Positions 9,629 to 18,395 of a stretch of 64,000 nt of DNA are shown here, one piece after another (the stretch's first letter is position 1; the number at the start of each line of letters is the position of its first letter). The translations under genes and the position numbers were made by a program. Source of the DNA: VAZQ01 sp963841705 (lineage in GTDB: Bacteria; Pseudomonadota; Alphaproteobacteria; Rhizobiales; Xanthobacteraceae); NCBI GenBank assembly GCA_963841705.1, contig CAWJDY010000002.1:1-64000 (forward strand), read 5' to 3'. Below the pieces are notes generated by a model, which had not been told where the DNA came from, made no database searches, and saw nothing but the letters and a program-made list of their open reading frames with translations.

Positions 9629-10596
9629 TGCGTGCAGGTGGCGCGTTGCGCGACAAGGTCGCGTCCGATTCGATCGTGGCGTTTCTCGACATCCTGCGGT
9701 GTCCGCTCTCCGGTGCAGCGCTGCGGATCGAAGATGGGACGCTCTTCACTCTTGATCGCGCCCGCCGCTATCGCTGCAACGACGTAGGCATCCCGCTGTT
9801 CGCAGAGGAACACCTCTCGCCGGAAGCACAAGCGCAGCAGCGCCATTACGACAAGATTGCAAGCGCCTATATCGCCAATCTCGAATACCCGCACACGAAG
9901 GAATATCTCGCCTATCTCGATCGCGCCGTGCTCGACGCGATCGGGCAGCGCGAGCTCGGGACCGTTGCCGAGCTCTGTTGCGGCCGCGGCGAAGGTTTGG
10001 CGCTGTTGGGCTCGAGGATTTCCCGATATGTCGGGGTGGATATTTCCGAGCAGATGCTCATCGCAACGCGTGCAGTGCACACCTACTCCAATGTGGTGTT
10101 CATGCAGGGGGATGCGACGCGGCTTCCGCTCGGCCCCGCATGCATCGACACCGTGGTCATGTTGGGCGGCGTGCACCATGTCCCCGACCGCGCCCGGTTG
10201 TTTGCGGAAATTGCCCGGATCCTCAAACCCGGCGGACGCTTCCTCTACCGCGAGCCTGTGAGCGATTTTGCCCTGTGGCGCGCGCTGCGCGCTGTCATTT
10301 ACCGGCTCTCGCCGCTTCTTGATCCTGCGACGGAACGTCCGCTCCTCTATGAGGAAACAGTGCCGGTCCTCGAGCGCGCGGGTCTACGTTCGGTGCAATA
10401 CCGCACCCTCGGCTTCCTCGGCTTCTGCTTTTTCATGAACAGTGACGTCCTCGTGCTCAATCGGCTGTTTCGGTTCGTGCCGGGCATTTGCGCGATCACG
10501 CGCGCCGCCGTCCGGCTTGATGACGTGGTCCTGCGCCTTCCCGGCCTCGCCCGCGCCGGCCTTCAGGTCGTCGGCCTCGCCGAAAAGCCAGGCTGA
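9628..10596 (+). CDS. Methyltransferase with N-terminal Trm112-like segment
   Basis: 322 residues. The N-terminal about 50 residues (FLDILRCPLSGAALR ... YRCNDVGIPLFAEE) resemble a Trm112p-like zinc-ribbon segment, though only one Cys of each usual pair is seen. A class I methyltransferase domain follows: VAELCCGRGEGLALLG (motif I with Cys-Cys in place of the usual Asp-x-Gly), VGVDISEQML, VVMLGGVHHVPDRARL and KPGGRFLYREP. The C-terminal region is rich in aromatic and hydrophobic residues, consistent with membrane association. It is the fourth gene in the 6.3-11.1 kb operon. Substrate unknown. Confidence 0.8.
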   Translation: MRAGGALRDKVASDSIVAFLDILRCPLSGAALRIEDGTLFTLDRARRYRCNDVGIPLFAEEHLSPEAQAQQRHYDKIASAYIANLEYPHTKEYLAYLDRAVLDAIGQRELGTVAELCCGRGEGLALLGSRISRYVGVDISEQMLIATRAVHTYSNVVFMQGDATRLPLGPACIDTVVMLGGVHHVPDRARLFAEIARILKPGGRFLYREPVSDFALWRALRAVIYRLSPLLDPATERPLLYEETVPVLERAGLRSVQYRTLGFLGFCFFMNSDVLVLNRLFRFVPGICAITRAAVRLDDVVLRLPGLARAGLQVVGLAEKPG

Positions 10597-10766
10597 GCCG
10601 CGTCCACGTGCGGTGCAGCGTGCGGCCTCCATGCGAAGCAGTGCACCGCTGGTGCCTTTCTCCCGCTCTTCCGCGGCGAGAGGATCGGGCTGAGGGGCCC
10701 CTCTGCTGCCTTGGGCGAACGCACAAGATCGCGTACAAGCAACGCCTGCGGATGAGGTCCAAAGCG

Positions 10767-11135
10767 ATGGATTTGAGTTTGTTCTACGTGCTCGCTGCGT
10801 TGGCGCTCACGGTCTACGGGCACGTCATGATCAAGGCGCGCATTCTTGTCCACGTGCCGATTGTTGCGACCGAGGGTAACGGCGCCTTCCTCGTCTCGAT
10901 GTTTTTTGACCCCTGGGTGATCAGTGGGTTCGTCGCGGCGGTCGCTGCGGCGGCCGTCTGGATGCTTGCCCTTCGCAACGCCGAGCTAACGGTCCTCTAT
11001 CCGTTCATGGCGCTGACATTCGTCTTCGTGCCGCTCCTTGCGCATCTCCTCCTCGGCGAGCGGATCAACGCGCTGCAGATGGTCGGGTTTGTTATGATCG
11101 TCGGCGGGATCAGTCTTGCCACTATCGCGCGGTAG
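10767..11135 (+). CDS. Small EamA/SMR-like four-helix membrane protein
   Basis: 122 residues from the ATG at 10767 (GAGG ten bases upstream; an in-frame ATG at 10752 is an alternative). Four hydrophobic helices are visible. The third is preceded by LRNAELTVLYPFMALTFVFV and the fourth carries LLGERINALQMVGFVMIVGG, the EamA/SMR signature with a conserved Glu. Homologues such as ArnE/ArnF flip undecaprenyl-phosphate sugars. Together with the flippase-like protein upstream this argues for transport of a lipid-linked sugar, although drug/metabolite export cannot be excluded. It is followed 8 nt later by the GT-like fragment. Confidence 0.75.
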   Translation: MDLSLFYVLAALALTVYGHVMIKARILVHVPIVATEGNGAFLVSMFFDPWVISGFVAAVAAAAVWMLALRNAELTVLYPFMALTFVFVPLLAHLLLGERINALQMVGFVMIVGGISLATIAR

Positions 11136-11143
11136 GAGAGGGG

Positions 11144-11434
11144 GTGTCGGCTGCTCACAAGACAGTTAAAGCCGCGAGCGTGATCATCCCGCCCTGGGGC
11201 ACTGTTTATGCCCAAGAGCTGACATCAATGACACTGGCGGGGCTGTTGGCGCCAGGCAACCTGCCAGTGCTCTGTACCATTTTCGATCTCGAAATGGTCA
11301 TCGTCACCAAGACGACGCTGCTTGACGCAGGAAAGAGGCATCCCCGTTTACCAGCCCGCTGCGTCGAGATCGTACCTTATTCGCCGACTTTTCAAAAACC
11401 CGCCAATTCCGTAGGCTCACAACGCGATAAGTGA
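11144..11434 (+). pseudogene. N-terminal fragment of the GT-like family
   Basis: The open frame of 96 codons begins at GTG 11144 (AGGAGAGG upstream). The first about 60 residues match the family: IIPPWGTVYAQELTSM, then LLAPGNLPVLC and VIVTKTTLLD. Similarity ends around residue 60 and the rest looks random. Full-length relatives exceed 280 residues, so this is a truncated copy. It lies directly upstream of an intact FkbM methyltransferase, repeating the gene order GT-like/FkbM seen elsewhere in the locus. Confidence 0.75.
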
Positions 11435-11440
11435 GGCCAA

Positions 11441-12478
11441 ATGGAACTGGGAATCAATCACAATGCCGAATTTACCAAATGGGTTGTGAAGGCAGGACTC
11501 CTCACCGAACCCTTCGTGCTGGTCGACGTCGGCGTACAGGGTGGGGAAGACATTCGTTGGCACAAGCTGGGCGATTACCTCACCGTCCATGGCTTTGATC
11601 CCATTGAGGAGACGATAAAAGAGCTGGCTGCAAAGAACGAAGGCCGCTCCAATCGACATTATCACTGCATCGCCCTCGGCAACGCCGACGGGGAGCAGAC
11701 TTTCTACTTTAATCCGGTCAATCCGACAGCTAGCTCGATGTACCAGCCTGCAGTCGATGAAATGGGGCAGCGCCGGACGGTTCCGATCCGCCGACTAGAC
11801 AGCTTGTTAGCCGAGAGCACAATCCCTCAAACTGACTATATCAAAATTGACACCGAAGGATTTGAAAAAGAGGTACTGCTTGGCGCACGTGAGCTCTTGC
11901 GCGCCGGCATTCTTGCACTGCAAACCGAGACGAACTTCAGGCTCAGTCCCTCTTATCCGAAGACGCATTTCGGAACACTAGCAGAAATTGCCTTGGAAAA
12001 TCACCTTGTGGTTTTTGACCTTGCATTCAATAGAATTCCGCGTGCGAGCTTCCAACGTGCGCTCAGCCATATAGGTTTTGGTCATGTTCTGGAGCAGGAC
12101 GCTGTAGGCAGGCCAGCAACGATGAATGTCTTATTTGCGCGAGATGTTGTCGATGAGGTCGACCATCAAGAAAACTATGAGGCGCCGTGTGAAGCCTTGA
12201 GCGTTAGCCAATTGATCAAGTTGATCATAATCTGCGAATTGCATGCATTGAACGATATTGCACTCGATACAACCGAGCGGTTCGCCGACCGCCTCGGGGC
12301 GCACTTGGATGTCGACCGAGCCGTGCGATTGCTTGCCGATCCAAAATGTGTGACCAACCCATATAGAAAGCAGCTCCGTGACTATGAGCAATCAACCAGC
12401 TGGCGAATAACTGCGCCGCTGCGATGGGCAAAGCTGCTATACGTCCGCGCAGGTCAAGCGCCGGTATCGACGAATTAG
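11441..12478 (+). CDS. FkbM-family methyltransferase (paralogue of 4471-5583)
   Basis: 345 residues. It shares VLVDVGVQGGEDIRW, HGFDPIEETIKEL, NPTASSMYQP, DYIKIDTEGFEKEVLLGA and QTETNFRLSPSYP with the gene at 4471. It also has the terminal QSTSWRITAPLR, but lacks most of the coiled coil, which explains the 25-residue difference. A GAGG motif (11431-11434) precedes the ATG. It probably O-methylates a sugar of the surface glycan. Having two divergent FkbM enzymes in one locus suggests two methylated positions or residues. Confidence 0.85.
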   Translation: MELGINHNAEFTKWVVKAGLLTEPFVLVDVGVQGGEDIRWHKLGDYLTVHGFDPIEETIKELAAKNEGRSNRHYHCIALGNADGEQTFYFNPVNPTASSMYQPAVDEMGQRRTVPIRRLDSLLAESTIPQTDYIKIDTEGFEKEVLLGARELLRAGILALQTETNFRLSPSYPKTHFGTLAEIALENHLVVFDLAFNRIPRASFQRALSHIGFGHVLEQDAVGRPATMNVLFARDVVDEVDHQENYEAPCEALSVSQLIKLIIICELHALNDIALDTTERFADRLGAHLDVDRAVRLLADPKCVTNPYRKQLRDYEQSTSWRITAPLRWAKLLYVRAGQAPVSTN

Positions 12479-12508
12479 CCTAGGCGCACGCACCGATCGC
12501 ATTCGCCC

Positions 12509-13021
12509 TTGGAGGAAAAACGCGTCGCGCTCAAAGCCGATCTCGCCGAGTTCGGCGTGCCGGACGATCTTGAGGTCCAGCACTACACGGTCGAGCGCGT
12601 CTCAGCGGCTGGCCTCGGGCAGTTTGCGCTCAAGGCCCTGATCGTCATCGGATTGATCGTAGGCACGCCGGCGGGATCGACAGTGTGGGTAGCTTCGCGC
12701 GTGGACCGCACCATTCGCGATACGCAGGAGAAGGTGCAGCAGTACGCAGCTATTGTGCGGCAAAATACGAAGATCGGCGGCGAGCAGTTTTGGGAAAAGG
12801 CGGAAGGCGAGCTCGAACGTGCCGCCGAGCCCGACGGGGATTTGCCAGCGGAGAAAAAGCAGAAACTCCTCTCCGAGATCCACGTCCTGGTGGAGCGCTG
12901 GCGCCCGTTCATGGCCGAGATCGCGCCGCTCTTTGCCGATTTTCAGAAGCCCGCGTCTGCCGCTCCCCACATGCGCAGCGAAGCTCCCTCTCCGGCGTCT
13001 CAGGTCCAGAGCGACAAGTGA
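12509..13021 (+). CDS. Small membrane-anchored protein (paralogue of 2849-3235)
   Basis: 170 residues if the TTG at 12509 is used. A GTG at 12557 is an alternative, and no convincing ribosome-binding site decides between them. One membrane helix lies at about residues 42-64, followed by the family tail FWEKAEGELERAAEPDGDLP and PAEKKQKLLSEIHVLVERWR. It is longer at both ends than its paralogue. Function unknown. It again sits directly after an FkbM gene, which supports a functional link with that enzyme or with the same glycan. Confidence 0.68.
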   Translation: MEEKRVALKADLAEFGVPDDLEVQHYTVERVSAAGLGQFALKALIVIGLIVGTPAGSTVWVASRVDRTIRDTQEKVQQYAAIVRQNTKIGGEQFWEKAEGELERAAEPDGDLPAEKKQKLLSEIHVLVERWRPFMAEIAPLFADFQKPASAAPHMRSEAPSPASQVQSDK

Positions 13022-13066
13022 CGAAGGGAACGTCGGCCAATGATGCAGTGAAGGGGCAATCTGCAA

Positions 13067-13966
13067 TCAGGAAAGCGGCCTCACCTTCCGCTTTACCCCA
13101 CGCACGATGCGCCGCCCGAGGTGCCGGGCAATGTCAACAGCCGGAATCTGCAGCAAGTTGGTGTCCCTTTTTTCCGTCAGCACCTGCTCTGCGCGCCGGC
13201 CGCTGTAATATTCCCCGTCGACGACAAGTTGGTAGCGATCCCGAGCGCTTTCCGGGAGCATCGGCTCATACACGCCTTGAATGGGGACGCGGAATTCCGT
13301 GTCGTGCAGCTTGCGCTGCACAACGACCAGGAGATGCGTGGTCTTCGCGTTGAGGGTCAGAAATTCCAAGAGCCGCGGCTCCCAGGGAATGAGGCTGGAC
13401 AGCGACCAGTCCGGTCCCACCCAGGTTCCGAGCGTTCATAAGAATTGTAGCGCGCCAGCGCGTCGAACAGGTTCGGCTGATAATTGAAGAACCCGTGCTC
13501 CAGATGCACCGTGAACGGCAGCGCGTGCAGCATCAAGCCGCCCGGCGCGGTAAATCGTGAATCGCCTTGAAGGTATTGCGCTGGTCAAGGATGTGCTCGC
13601 TGGTCCCATGATTTGTGGTGAGTCCGTACTTGCCGCGCAAGCTGGGCCGGCACCTGGTCGAAATTGAGATCGAGCGTCAAAGACCCGAAGTTGCCGTCGA
13701 TGTCCACGCAGTCGTATTTGAAGCCGAGATGCTCATGCAGATGGCGCGAGGAGGCGCGCCCAGATTCCAGTTTTGTTGATGTAGATGTCGAGCTCGGAGA
13801 TGCGCGGCACCGGCCGTCCGAACGCTTCGAACAGCCCTGTGAGCAGGCGCGGGTCGGGACACCACACGCCTTGGGAGCCGAGCTCGACCACGCTGTCGAT
13901 ACCGTCAAACGCGCCGAGTAGCTTGAGCTGTCGGTAAAGCGCGAGGATCGGCGGACCAAGGCCCAT
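13067..13966 (-). pseudogene. Decayed methyltransferase-like gene
   Basis: The N-terminal part, read from 13966, is MGLGPPILALYRQL ... DSVVELGSQGVWCPDPRLL. It breaks after LDIYINKTG and continues in another frame as HLGFKYDCVDIDGNFGSLTL. Another shift near 13560 leads to GGLMLHALPFTVHLEHGFFN, and the C-terminal part from 13420 reads WEPRLLEFLTLNAKTTHLLV. At least three frame changes are needed to read the gene through. VELGSQGV and the CVDIDGN acidic block suggest a SAM-binding fold. It is on the opposite strand to its neighbours. Confidence 0.75.
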
Positions 13967-14234
13967 TTCAATTGCCTTTCAGTTCATGCTGGATAGCTCG
14001 TCGCAAGCATACAGGCGACAGGCGGGAACATCCACCATGCGATCTGTATCGGGTTGTGCGCGGAAAGAATGTTCGCTGGACAATGCGCAGTGCGATGATA
14101 TAGGCCAATGCATGCTCATGCAGGTGACATAGGGTGGAGCGGGCGGCGCTTACATTCTATGACGCGCGCAGAGATTGAAGGGGTGCGTTCCCTTCCTGCG
14201 CGGCCACAAATTTTCAGGCGAGTGCTGAACAGGT

Positions 14235-15316
14235 ATGCAACAGAACGCGCGGTTGATCATTCCCATTGTGGGGGAAAGTATACGCCGACAAGCTCACGTC
14301 CATGACGCTGCCGGCGCTGCTTGCTTCGGGCAACCTGCCGGCCTTGTGCGCCATGTTCAACGTCGAGGTTGTCATCGTCACCGAAGCGAAGCTGTTCGAC
14401 GGCATTCGCGCCTCGCGCTCGTATCAAAAGCTTGCTGTGCTGTGCCCGGTCACGCTCACTCAGATCGACGATCTGATGTCCAACCTTCCCGGCGATTATG
14501 GGGTGGTGCTGACCAGGGCGCTTTACCGCGGGTTTCTCGACCTCGGCGAGAAGGTGACGGAAACCTTCCTGTTGTTTCTCAATGCCGACTTCATTCTCGC
14601 GGATGGATCTTATCGCCACGCTTGGCGAGCTCATGCGTGCCGGCCATCGCGTGATCCATTCGCCGAGCTTCCGGGTCGTGCTCGAGGAGGTCTGGCCCGC
14701 GCTCGAGGCCCGCGTCGACCCGGCGAACGCCGTGCTTGCGGTGCCGCCGCGCGAGATGGTCAAGCTCGCGCTCGACCACAAGCACCTCACCGTGAAGGCG
14801 CGCACCGTCAACCAGCAGCTCTATCACCAATGGTGCATGGATCAGTTCTATTGGTACGTCGATGAGGAGACCTTGATCGGCTATCAGTGGCCGGTGGCGC
14901 TCGTTGCCATCAAGCCGGAACGGGTGCTCAACGAGCCGACCCTGGTCTGGGACTTCGGGTATATCCCCGATGCGGCGCCAAACCTTCCACGCTATTTCAT
15001 CCGCGACTCCGATGATTTCTTCATGCTCGAGCCACAGAGCAGGCTCACGGGCGAAGAATTGGTGCGCCCCGGTTGGATCACCGTCGACGAGATTGTGAAA
15101 TTTCTCAACGACTGGACCACCAAGGAGCAGCGCGAGTGCGGGCAACAGGTCTTGATCTTGCACGCGGGCGATCTGCCGCCCGATATCGATTCCGTGGTCC
15201 AGGAATCGCGCCATTACATGAGCCGAGATCGTGCGGCGGCTCTCGCCGCAGCCGCAATCGCATCGCAGCCACCGCAAGCTCGGTGCCTGGTTTGCAGATA
15301 CGATCAGAAGAATTGA
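14235..15316 (+). pseudogene. GT-like family gene with two frameshifts
   Basis: The ATG at 14235 opens MQQNARLIIPI, then one extra base near 14268 moves the frame to WGKVYADKLTSM, LLASGNLPALC and LLFLNADFILADGS. A 2-bp loss near 14610 (a TCTCTT-like run reduced to TCTT) moves it again to ATLGELMRAGHRVIHSPS, QQLYHQWCMDQFYWY and IRDSDDFFMLEPQ. All three parts align in order with the gene at 1-843. Only two small indels are present, so it is recently broken, or the indels are sequencing errors; raw reads would tell. Confidence 0.8.
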
Positions 15317-15408
15317 CGACGGGCGAGCGAGAGCAGTCATACTGCCGCAGGGGCTCCGACAAGGAACTACCGGGCCGTTCTAATTTCATAACCGCGTTGC
15401 AGGAGAAA

Positions 15409-16195
15409 ATGTTCGGGGTCGTGCCGTTGGTCCGACGCACCCATCCGTTGTGGCTCGATACCGCCGATGTCACCGCGCAGCTCTCAGACGTGGCGCCGTT
15501 CGGGGCGGAACCGGATTCTCTGGCTGAGCTCCAAAGACTCGTTTTTTCGCAGGCTGATGCCCGGGCGCCCGCAATCGCCGCAATCCCTCCTGATAAGCTC
15601 GAATTCTCCTGGCCATGAGGACCTGCCCTACGAGGCGTGCCTCTGTGAGCTGAGCTTGAGCGAACTCTCAATCCTGCCCATGCTTTATTCGCGCATCAGG
15701 CAAATGGTGGGCGCTCAGGCGGAAATTCTGATTTATATGCACACGCTTAGCCGAAATCCACTGCGCATCAACCCGTTCGAGGCCTATGAAGAGCTTTTCC
15801 CAGCACTCGACGTCTCAAGTGTTCGCTTCCACGGGAATGCGACAACGGCTCTGATACGACGAGCGTACATGAAGGGATCAAGATTGTCCGCTCATCGCCC
15901 CAGCGTGCGCGCAATCATGGCCGCGGTCACGCTGCTCGCGCTTGCCCCGTTTGCCTGGGTTGCCAACTGGTATGCGGCACGTCAGAACCCGAGCAGATTT
16001 AACCCCAACTGGACCAGTGCCGTCCTGCATTTCGTCGTCAAAAAGAAGCCAAAAATCGCTTCTGAGGCCGAAATCGGGCAAATCCGCCGAGAGTTCGGAC
16101 CCCAACCCACCTGCAAAGGTCACGCCGCTCTCGACTATGGCTTGACGGGCCGCTCCCACCGGGCCAAGAAAATGCGCTCGGCGGGGCGCTGGTAG
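15409..16195 (+). pseudogene. Unrecognised gene, probably frameshifted, with one C-terminal membrane helix
   Basis: Two frames look coding and abut. The first runs from ATG 15409 (GGAG upstream), FGVVPLVRRTHPLWLDTADV through DKLEFSWP, stopping at 15618. The second carries on from about 15616 as HEDLPYEACLCELSLSELSI, ILIYMHTLSRNPLRINPFEA and a membrane helix at about 15908-15975 (IMAAVTLLALAPFAWV), to the stop at 16195. A single indel near 15615 would join them into about 260 residues. I do not recognise the family. It could also be two separate small genes. Confidence 0.45.
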
Positions 16196-16385
16196 GGGGA
16201 GGGGGCTACATCCCGTGAGAATTGCGGCGGCCGCAATACGGCGGTCAGGCTAGGAATCGCGCGGCCAGAAGCAAACGCGCGGCTAGAGTGTGGCCGCCGG
16301 CTTGGCGGCATCATTGCCGTAGCGACTGCCAGCGAGCCCCCTCGGGGACGCTACCGCCGCAAACGAGAAGAGGTGCAGATCGCCA

Positions 16386-17381
16386 ATGCAGAACGTGCTG
16401 ATCACGGGAGGGGCGGGCTACGTCGGGCATGTGCTGACCCCGCGTTTGCTGTCCGAAGGCTACAACGTCACCGTCTACGACCAGCTGTTCTTCGGCTGCC
16501 GGCTGCCGAACCATCCGAATTTGCGCGTGATCAGGGGCGACATCCGCGACACCAAGAAGCTGGCCGAAGCGCTCGAAGGCCAGGAGGCCGTGCTGCATCT
16601 CGCCTGCATCTCCAACGACGCAAGCTTCGAGCTCGACGAGAAGCTCTCGGAAACCATCAACTACGATGCGTTCGAGCCCATGGTGATCGCCGCGAAGCAG
16701 GCGGGCGTCGGGCGCTTCGTATACTGCTCGTCGAGCTCGGTCTACGGCGTGTCCGAGCAGCCCAACGTCACCGAAGATCATCCGCTCCTCCCGCTTACGC
16801 TCTACAACAAGTTCAAGGGCATGTGCGAGCCGATCCTGTGGCGGCACAAGGCCGACGATTTCATCTGCGTCGTCATGCGACCCGCCACCATCTGTGGCTA
16901 CAGCCCGCGCACCCGTCTCGACCTCTCCGTCAACATCCTCACCAATCACGCGGTGAACAAAGGCACGATCACCGTATTCGGCGGCAACCAAATGCGCCCG
17001 AATCTGCACATCGAGGACATGGTGGACGCCTATCATCTCATGCTCACCGCGCCCGCCGAAAAGATCCACGGCGAGACCTTCAACATCGGCTTCCAGAACC
17101 ACTCCATCGCCGAGATCGCCAATCTGGTGAAGCGAGTGGTCGAGGAGGAGATGCCGCAGATGGGCGAGATCAGGATCGTCACCACGCCGACAAACGACAT
17201 GCGTTCCTATCACGTCAATTCCGACAAGGTGAAACGCGTGCTCGGTTTTGCACCCAAGCGCTCGATCGAGGATGCGGTGCGCGACCTCACCCGCGCCTTT
17301 CGCAACTATCTGATGCCGGACAGCTTCGACAACGACTGGTACTACAACGTGCGCACCATGAAGAAGCTCGGCGCGAAATGA
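16386..17381 (+). CDS. NAD-dependent epimerase/dehydratase (extended SDR)
   Basis: 331 residues. The Rossmann motif is VLITGGAGYVGH at residues 4-15. The catalytic Ser-Ser-Ser-Val-Tyr segment and Tyr-x3-Lys (YNKFK, about residue 140) are present, and RPATICGYSPRTRLDLSVN fixes it among nucleotide-sugar SDRs. It opens the 16.4-26.8 kb sugar operon and its TGA overlaps the ATG of the next SDR. The complete active site supports real epimerase, dehydratase or reductase activity on an NDP-sugar; which one cannot be told. Confidence 0.88.
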   Translation: MQNVLITGGAGYVGHVLTPRLLSEGYNVTVYDQLFFGCRLPNHPNLRVIRGDIRDTKKLAEALEGQEAVLHLACISNDASFELDEKLSETINYDAFEPMVIAAKQAGVGRFVYCSSSSVYGVSEQPNVTEDHPLLPLTLYNKFKGMCEPILWRHKADDFICVVMRPATICGYSPRTRLDLSVNILTNHAVNKGTITVFGGNQMRPNLHIEDMVDAYHLMLTAPAEKIHGETFNIGFQNHSIAEIANLVKRVVEEEMPQMGEIRIVTTPTNDMRSYHVNSDKVKRVLGFAPKRSIEDAVRDLTRAFRNYLMPDSFDNDWYYNVRTMKKLGAK

Positions 17382-18391
17382 ACGCCGCCCGTCCGATCGC
17401 CCACCCCATCGCCGTCGTCACCGGCGGCGCCGGCTTCATCGGCAGCCATATGGTCGACGCTCTCATCGGCCACGGCTATCGCGTCCGCGTGGTCGACAAT
17501 CTCAGCGGCGGCCGCATGGCCAATCTCGCTCACCATGCCTCCAATCCGGATCTGTCGTTCGAGGAAGCCGATATCCGCGATCTTGCTCCCGAGGCAGGCC
17601 TCTTTCGCGGCGCCAATTACGTGCTGCATTTCGCCGGGATCGGCGACATCGTGCCCTCCATCGAGCGGCCGACGCAATACATGGACACCAACATCCAGGG
17701 CACCGTGCGCGTGCTCGAAGCTGCCCGCCATGCGCGGGTCGCCAAATTTGTCTACGCCGCCTCGTCCTCGTGCTACGGGCTTGCGGCAACGCCCACCCGC
17801 GAGGATCATCCGATTGCCCCGCAGTACCCCTATGCCTTGTCGAAATACCTGGGCGAGCAGGCGGCGTTCCACTGGCACCGCGTCTATCGGCTTCCCGTCA
17901 ATTCGGTGCGCATCTTCAACGCCTACGGCACGCGCGTGCGCACCACGGGCGCGTATGGGGCGGTGTTCGGGGTGTTCTTCAAGCAGAAGCTAGCCGGCAA
18001 GCCGTTCACCGTCGTCGGCGACGGCACGCAGCGGCGAGATTTCATCTACGCAACCGATGTCGCGGAAGCCTTTCGCCTCGCGGCCGAAACGCAGATATCC
18101 GGCGAGATCTGGAACCTGGGCGCGGGCGATCCGCAACCTATCCACAGGCTGGTTGAATTGATCGGCGGGCCGGTAGTGTATATACCGAAACGGCCGGGGG
18201 AGCCCGATGTCACCTGGGCGGACATCAGCAAAATCATGCGCGATCTCGACTGGAAGCCGCGCGTGCCGTTCGACAAGGGCGTGGCGGCGATGATGGCCGA
18301 AATCCACAACTGGCGCGACGCGCCGCTGTGGGATCCGGAATCGATCAAGCAGGCGACGAAAACCTGGTTCGAGGCCTTGAGCACGGAGTAG
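17378..18391 (+). CDS. NAD-dependent UDP-sugar 4-epimerase-like SDR
   Basis: 337 residues from the ATG overlapping the upstream stop. It has AVVTGGAGFIGSHMVD, DNLSGGR, ASSSCYGLA, the catalytic YALSKYLGE (Tyr-x3-Lys), RIFNAYGTRVRTTGAYGAVF and VGDGTQRRDFIYATDVAEAF. This is the full pattern of UDP-glucose/UDP-GlcNAc 4-epimerases (GalE/WbpP type). It is followed 4 nt later by the kinase-cytidylyltransferase fusion. The most likely role is C4 epimerisation of an NDP-sugar for the local glycan. Confidence 0.88.
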   Translation: MNAARPIAHPIAVVTGGAGFIGSHMVDALIGHGYRVRVVDNLSGGRMANLAHHASNPDLSFEEADIRDLAPEAGLFRGANYVLHFAGIGDIVPSIERPTQYMDTNIQGTVRVLEAARHARVAKFVYAASSSCYGLAATPTREDHPIAPQYPYALSKYLGEQAAFHWHRVYRLPVNSVRIFNAYGTRVRTTGAYGAVFGVFFKQKLAGKPFTVVGDGTQRRDFIYATDVAEAFRLAAETQISGEIWNLGAGDPQPIHRLVELIGGPVVYIPKRPGEPDVTWADISKIMRDLDWKPRVPFDKGVAAMMAEIHNWRDAPLWDPESIKQATKTWFEALSTE

Positions 18392-18395
18392 AGAG

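Noticed and set aside
9505..10179. Long minus-strand open frame opposite the methyltransferase genes
   Set aside because: It is rich in His, Asp and Arg with no family pattern, and lies exactly opposite well-supported methyltransferase frames; a GC-driven shadow.
10650..10705. Possible extragenic palindrome (CTCCCGCTCTTCCGCGGCGAGAGG ... TGAGGGGC region)
   Set aside because: It resembles common intergenic repeats of rhizobia, but the arms pair poorly here, so I did not list it as a feature.
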